From contig JAISMC010000028.1 in NCBI GenBank assembly GCA_031276965.1, positions 1 to 35,103 of the forward strand: a DNA stretch of 35,103 nt, given 5' to 3'. The notes beneath the pieces were generated by a model, which was not told the DNA's origin, ran no database searches, and was given only the letters and a program-made list of their open reading frames with translations. The first letter of the stretch is position 1. Each line of letters opens with the position of its first letter. This DNA comes from Treponema sp. (lineage in GTDB: Bacteria; Spirochaetota; Spirochaetia; Treponematales; Breznakiellaceae). Shown in pieces: positions 31,541 through 35,103 of this stretch. The position numbers and the translations under genes are program-made.

Positions 31541-31742
31541 CGCGCCGTTCTCTCAGGGGGTAGTAATCTTTTATTGAAACAGTGGAACCAGCTACAACCT
31601 TACCGCTCAGTTCAGTATCGTGGATAAGGGCAATGTCCGGATCAATAGTCCGCTCGTTTAGTATCTCCGTACAGGTTTTGGAAGATCCGGTAATGGCGTT
31701 ATGCAGTTTGATAAGAAGCCTTCTGTTTTCTTTCTGACCCAT
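31509..31742 (-). CDS. Cassette gene 2: small unknown protein
   Basis: This 77-aa protein has no recognised family. It starts MGQKENRRLLIKLHNAITG, with a helical basic N-terminus, and has a strand-rich middle (DIALIHDTELSGKVVAGSTVSIKDYY). AAGGAG stands 6 nt before the ATG, a strong ribosome site, which supports real expression. It begins 14 nt after the first cassette gene and overlaps the third by 32 nt. The size and operon position would fit an antitoxin or accessory subunit, but this is speculation. Confidence 0.6.
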   Translation of the reverse strand: MGQKENRRLLIKLHNAITGSSKTCTEILNERTIDPDIALIHDTELSGKVVAGSTVSIKDYYPLRERRDDGRTPASVK

Positions 31743-31756
31743 ACGTTACTCCTTGC

Positions 31757-32149
31757 TCATTTCGCAAAATGTCTTTCTTCGATCTCCCTAAAGGTTTTTA
31801 ACATATTATCGTTAATTTTGTCATTGTAAATCGAACGTTTGGGGAAAAACTTTTTAATCTCCTGTTTATTGAATCTATGTTTTGTAAATTCGTCAATAAA
31901 ATGCTCTCCCATCTTTTTATTAAAGAAATTAACAATATGCATCTTGTGATGCGTAAGAATACGTACTACATCCTCCCCGGAAAGCCCTTTAACGGAACAT
32001 TCTTTCTTTATTTCGAGAAAAACATCGGCGTAATCGACATACCGGTGATCAAAACCGGACTCTTCCCAGTTTTCTATCAAAATAGTCTCTTTTACGGCTT
32101 CGGAAAAAAAGATCTTTGTGTAGTGATAGAGAAAATCCCTTGGCTCCAA
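31757..32149 (-). CDS. Cassette gene 1: unknown basic cytosolic protein
   Basis: This is not recognised. With TTG at 32147-32149 as start (GGGGG 5 nt upstream) it has 130 aa, rich in Lys, Glu, Phe and His (FLYHYTKIFFSEAVKE, HRYVDYADVFLEIKKE, ILTHHKMHIVNFFNKK, KHRFNKQEIKKFFPKR). GTG at 32153-32155 is an alternative. The frame stays open to 32221, into the right inverted repeat, but that part is low complexity. There is no signal peptide or membrane segment. The region is clearly poorer in GC than its surroundings, which suggests acquisition from elsewhere. It is the first of three tightly packed genes. Confidence 0.6.
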   Translation of the reverse strand: MEPRDFLYHYTKIFFSEAVKETILIENWEESGFDHRYVDYADVFLEIKKECSVKGLSGEDVVRILTHHKMHIVNFFNKKMGEHFIDEFTKHRFNKQEIKKFFPKRSIYNDKINDNMLKTFREIEERHFAK

Positions 32150-32204
32150 GCGCACCCCCGAAAACAGCGGTCCAAACAGCCGCCCGCCGCCGGATGAACT
32201 TGTT

Positions 32205-32255
32205 ATAATAGAGTTGTTCAATAACTGAAGTTATTGAACAACTTCCGCTTAAAAA
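32205..32255 (-). repeat. Right 51-bp inverted repeat of the unknown cassette
   Basis: It matches 31007-31057 in inverted orientation over all 51 bases except the central two. The central GA reads the same way on the plus strand in both copies although the flanks are inverted. The open frame of cassette gene 1 runs into it, so it may hold that operon's promoter or 5' end. Confidence 0.9.
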
Positions 32256-32312
32256 TAACATGTCCGGCCGCCGGCGCTTATAATCCTGCCGCGCCGGGCC
32301 GTTTTTGTCAAC

Positions 32313-32347
32313 AAAAAAAGGCCCTCCGGAACCTCCCGGAGGGCCTT
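32313..32347 (-). terminator. Strong intrinsic terminator of the FGE-like lipoprotein gene
   Basis: A perfect 12-bp stem (32318-32329 with 32336-32347, loop of 6) is followed on the minus strand by a run of seven T. It lies 24 nt after the stop at 32371. Confidence 0.9.
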
Positions 32348-32370
32348 GCCGTTTCTGCAAAACGCCGCCC

Positions 32371-34125
32371 TTAGGGCAGTATAGTCCTGGCTACCCTAAA
32401 GCCAACAACACCTGAAACACCGTCGGCGGGGGCCTTTTCTCTACTGGTCCTCAGTTCAAGGTTATCTCCGCCGCCGCCGCCGCGAATCACACGGTATCCC
32501 GCATTAAAACCAAAAATACTGGGGTCCAAGCCGGCATAGGGCCCCGTATCGGGAATGGCGTCGGAAAGGTACTGATTGGGCCCCAACAAAGTAAAGTCGA
32601 AAGAATTGTCCAACTGCTCCTTGGTGGGATAGTACCAGTCCCAGCACCACTCCTTCGCGTTCCCGCTCATGTCGGAGAGGCCCGCGGAATTGGGAAGGAG
32701 GCCCCCAACCTGAAAAACATTGGGGTCGGTCTGGACATGGTTTATAGTTTTATTACTGCCGGCATATGTATAGCCCCAGGCGGGATCTTTCCTTTTGTCC
32801 CAAGCGGGGAATTGACCGCCCCGGGCGGCGAATTCCCACTCCGCCTCGGTGGGGAGCCGGAAACCCGTGGCGGACCAGTCCGGCTGGACATTGCCGCCGT
32901 TCGAATAATAGCCGTATCCATAGTAGGTCCCGGCGCCGGTAACGCTTTTTATCGGGTTTCCATTAGGATCTTTGTAAACATAGTCTTTGGCCGCTTTTGT
33001 TTCTTCCGCATATTCGGTATACGCATTGCACCAAACCACGGCTTCGTACCAGCTTATATCAGTTACCGGGTTGTCATCACTAGTAGGCTTAGCCGCTAAG
33101 CCGCTATAACCGCTCACTCCGCTCACGACGGCATTCCACTGCTTATTGGTAATCTCGAACCCCGACACAAAGAAGTTGTTAAGCTCCAGATCCCGGTAGT
33201 AGAGGAAGACATCGCTGCCGCTGTCGTATGCATCAGGAATCGACCCGCCGGTATTGTACCCCGCTCCGCTGGGGGGCACCGTATTGGGGTCCTGGCCGTT
33301 CAGGGGCGGATTGCCGGGTCCGCTGACATGAACCCACTTTTCGCCGTCCCAGTACCAGACGCCGCCTTCGGGGGTTTTGATCGTACCGGGGTAATCGCCG
33401 CCGCCCCACATGCCGCCGCCCCAGGGAGGGGACCATTCGGATCCCCCGCCGCCGCCGCCGCCGTCCCAGCTGCCGCCGCCGGAACTGCCGCCGCCGCCGC
33501 CGCTCCCGCCGCCGCCTCCGGAACCGCCGCCGCCGCTCCCGCCGCTGCCTTTTTTGGACCGCCAGGTCTTCGTTCCTCCTTCGAATTTAACCTCCGTCCA
33601 CTTGTAACCGCCGTCGCTGTCCAGCACCAGGTTGTAATACTTCCTGGCCCCATTCTGAGCGGTAACGGTTATTCTGAAGACAAGGATATCCACTGTACTT
33701 AAATTACCACTCTTAACGCTCCAGTAAAGCTTCCATATCCCGTTGGCGGACGAAGGTATAGGGGGATTGCCTTCAACCAACGGCTCTATCTTTATACTGG
33801 CGCCAGGATCAACCGGGGCCGCCTCTATCAACATAGCGGCATCGCTGCCAAATACAGTGCCAAATGTACCATGAGCCATAAAGAAATCATCCATCCCTGT
33901 TAACCGGGGATTTATTCTAGCAGGATCATTCGAGTCGCTGGGGCCCCATGTAGAATCGTACACTATGCTAGACGGTGCAGTACTAGGAGCTACCCTGACC
34001 CATGCCAGACTGGCGTTTCCGTTCAAATTAAGACCCGGGAAGTAGGGGTTATTACACCCAACAAAGACCGCCGCCATGCCGCACAAAGCCAGCGCCGCCG
34101 CCCAAAATACCTTGTTTTTACCCAT
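32371..34125 (-). CDS. Lipoprotein with poly-glycine linker and FGE/sulfatase-modifying-factor fold
   Basis: This 584-aa protein has a lipoprotein signal ending VFVGC (Cys24). A beta-rich N-terminal domain reaches about residue 190 (VFRITVTAQNGARKYYNLVLD). A glycine/serine-rich linker at about 193-235 is encoded by GCC/GCT repeats. The C-terminal third is an FGE-sulfatase (SUMF1) fold: FFVSGFEITNKQWN, NPVTDISWYEAVVWCNAYTEY, TGFRLPTEAEWEFAARGG, GLSDMSGNAKEWCWDWY, RVIRGGGG and VGFRVAR. In true formylglycine-generating enzymes a cysteine pair acts near the C-terminus; here that stretch (RTSREKAPADGVSGVVGF) has none, so enzymatic activity is doubtful and a binding or surface role is likelier. AAGGAGG precedes the ATG by 6 nt. 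Confidence 0.88.
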   Translation of the reverse strand: MGKNKVFWAAALALCGMAAVFVGCNNPYFPGLNLNGNASLAWVRVAPSTAPSSIVYDSTWGPSDSNDPARINPRLTGMDDFFMAHGTFGTVFGSDAAMLIEAAPVDPGASIKIEPLVEGNPPIPSSANGIWKLYWSVKSGNLSTVDILVFRITVTAQNGARKYYNLVLDSDGGYKWTEVKFEGGTKTWRSKKGSGGSGGGGSGGGGGSGGGGGSSGGGSWDGGGGGGGSEWSPPWGGGMWGGGDYPGTIKTPEGGVWYWDGEKWVHVSGPGNPPLNGQDPNTVPPSGAGYNTGGSIPDAYDSGSDVFLYYRDLELNNFFVSGFEITNKQWNAVVSGVSGYSGLAAKPTSDDNPVTDISWYEAVVWCNAYTEYAEETKAAKDYVYKDPNGNPIKSVTGAGTYYGYGYYSNGGNVQPDWSATGFRLPTEAEWEFAARGGQFPAWDKRKDPAWGYTYAGSNKTINHVQTDPNVFQVGGLLPNSAGLSDMSGNAKEWCWDWYYPTKEQLDNSFDFTLLGPNQYLSDAIPDTGPYAGLDPSIFGFNAGYRVIRGGGGGDNLELRTSREKAPADGVSGVVGFRVARTILP

Positions 34126-34208
34126 TACCGGCCTCCTTGACCCAAATCGATGGTTCTTTTACACATTCTTATATTCATATTATAACACTTTTTATACACT
34201 TTCTACAG
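34126..34208 (-). promoter_or_regulatory. AT-rich promoter region of the FGE-like lipoprotein gene
   Basis: On the minus strand TATAAT lies at 34179-34184, about 53 nt before the ATG, and a second -10-like TATAAG at 34168-34173. No good -35 box was seen at the standard distance. The strong AT bias fits a promoter. Confidence 0.4.
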
Positions 34209-34742
34209 CTAGAAACGAATACCCCCCGTCGCGCCCACGCCCCACATATAGGGGTAGCCGAAACGCAGGTAAGGCTCCGCATAGAATCTGCCCAAAAAGG
34301 GAAACCGCACCCCGGCGGAGACCCCCATCAAGGGTTCGGGGTACATATCCTTGTCGTCCATAATATAACTTGCCCCCAGGTCGAGCTGGGCAAATACCCG
34401 GCCCCACAGAAATTTGGCCACATACAGCCGGTAGTAAAACCCCGGCTCCGCAACTATGGTCTGGCCAAAATTTTCGCTCATCGTTACCTTAAAACCGGCG
34501 GCCATCAGGTCGTTCATGTCATAGGTAATGCTGGCAACCTCGCTCATGGCATAGTAAAGCAGGCTGTTCTGGCTCAATTCGACGCCGCCCCCTGCATAAA
34601 AATAGGACCGGTTCCCCCTTTTTTCCGTCTCGATCTGGGCCGCCGCAGCGCCGGCAAACACCGTTACGGCCAGAAAAACAGCCGTCCCCAGGGCGAAAAC
34701 CTTCTTTGGGGGGTTCAGCCCCGGCCTCATCCTGCAGTTCAA
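34209..34742 (-). CDS. Small outer-membrane beta-barrel-like protein
   Basis: This 177-aa protein has a signal peptide (KKVFALGTAVFLAVTVFAGAAAAQ). The rest alternates polar and aromatic/hydrophobic residues in strands typical of an eight-stranded barrel: SYFYAGGGVELS, TIVAEPGFYYRLYVA, RVFAQLDLGASYIM, GVSAGVRFPFLGRFYAEPYLRFGYPY and VGATGGIRF. The final phenylalanine fits recognition by the BAM complex. The start TTG at 34740-34742 has AGGGGG 5 nt before it; ATG at 34728-34730 has no such site, so TTG is preferred. The function is unknown. It lies 83 nt upstream of the FGE-like lipoprotein on the same strand. Confidence 0.75.
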   Translation of the reverse strand: MNCRMRPGLNPPKKVFALGTAVFLAVTVFAGAAAAQIETEKRGNRSYFYAGGGVELSQNSLLYYAMSEVASITYDMNDLMAAGFKVTMSENFGQTIVAEPGFYYRLYVAKFLWGRVFAQLDLGASYIMDDKDMYPEPLMGVSAGVRFPFLGRFYAEPYLRFGYPYMWGVGATGGIRF

Positions 34743-35010
34743 TTAAACCCCCTTCTGTCAAACCACACCATTTTCAGTATATCAAAGGGGCAAAAAAATT
34801 TCCAGAATTTTCATAAAAAAACAAAAATCTTTCGATTTCTGCCCCTTCGCCGGAAATTCCGGCTCCCCCAATCTTAATGCCGGCGGCTTTATATTACAAT
34901 TCCCCGGCGTATGGCCCCGGCCTTCCGGTGAAACTATACGGAGACAGCGGCAAGCCCCTTACTCCTGATAATTCATGTTACGCGCGGGATCCGAAATTGA
35001 AGAAATTTAA
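34743..35010. other. Spacer upstream of the beta-barrel gene
   Basis: It holds a -10-like TATACT at 34776-34781 on the minus strand for the barrel gene, and an AT-rich block to about 34835. A perfect 15-base inverted repeat (GCCGGAAATTCCGGC, 34849-34863) and TATATTACAAT near 34890-34902 are also seen. No gene was recognised. Confidence 0.4.
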
Positions 35011-35075
35011 CCACGAACCACACAAACCTCACGAACGAAAACGTGAATTTCATACAAATGTTCGTGAGGTTCGTG
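35011..35075. repeat. Hairpin repeat with CACGAACC motifs
   Basis: CACAAACCTCACGAAC (35021-35036) pairs with GTTCGTGAGGTTCGTG (35060-35075) with one mismatch, leaving a 23-base loop. The preceding CCACGAACCA extends the motif. It looks like a dispersed intergenic repeat. Confidence 0.65.
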
Positions 35076-35103
35076 TCAAAGTGAGCCGATCTTTCAGGAA
35101 TAA

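Noticed and set aside
31121-31742. HEPN/MNT toxin-antitoxin identification of cassette genes 2 and 3
   Set aside because: Only a single Arg-x4-His match supports it; nucleotidyltransferase motifs are absent in the small partner.
33328-33702. Alanine/proline-rich open frames opposite the poly-glycine linker
   Set aside because: They are direct by-products of the GCC-type tract and have no start signals.
34928-35103. Open frame from GTG to the window end
   Set aside because: It runs through the CACGAACC hairpin repeat, lacks a ribosome site and has no recognisable content.

Overview
The window reads as chromosomal DNA of a GC-rich spirochaete of the Treponema / termite-gut treponeme type. This is an inference from gene content: a BspA-like leucine-rich-repeat protein, lipoproteins, an FGE-fold lipoprotein, and a giant beta-repeat protein with an FlgD-like C-terminal tail. 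No rRNA, tRNA, CRISPR array, phage or classical IS transposase was seen. Most genes lie on the minus strand.

Layout. 1-486: 3' part of efp, followed directly by a structured repeat that recurs after leuS. 700-2077: two tandem secreted START-like paralogues. 2182-8453: the nickel region. larE-larC-larB overlap one another and would make the nickel-pincer nucleotide (NPN) cofactor. cbiM(N)-cbiQ-cbiO form an ECF-type nickel/cobalt importer. The two blocks have separate promoters with long leaders, and a small LRR gene lies between them on the other strand. No larA-type client enzyme is in the window. 8629-9599: DUF3842 protein and nitroreductase, translationally coupled. 9675-12260: leuS. 12770-13993: MFS transporter, overlapping at its 3' end a three-domain LEA/WHy protein (13916-15145) that follows serS (15179-16465). 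16671-17039: thioredoxin-like protein. 17047-30726, minus strand: giant repeat protein (about 3735 aa), era, thrH-like phosphatase, birA. 31007-32255: a lower-GC three-gene cassette of unknown function, bounded by 51-bp inverted repeats. 32371-34742: FGE-like lipoprotein with a poly-glycine linker and a small beta-barrel protein.

The most interesting signals are: (a) a 145-167 bp multi-hairpin repeat starting exactly at the stop codons of efp and leuS; (b) the inverted-repeat-bounded unknown cassette, with a decayed third repeat copy at 16595-16640; (c) several genes with no Shine-Dalgarno sequence whose -10 box sits exactly 6 nt before ATG, which suggests leaderless mRNAs; (d) long leaders of about 140 nt before both nickel operons, sharing hairpin types; (e) an apparent AUU start codon for cbiO; (f) era placed 2 nt downstream of the giant gene.
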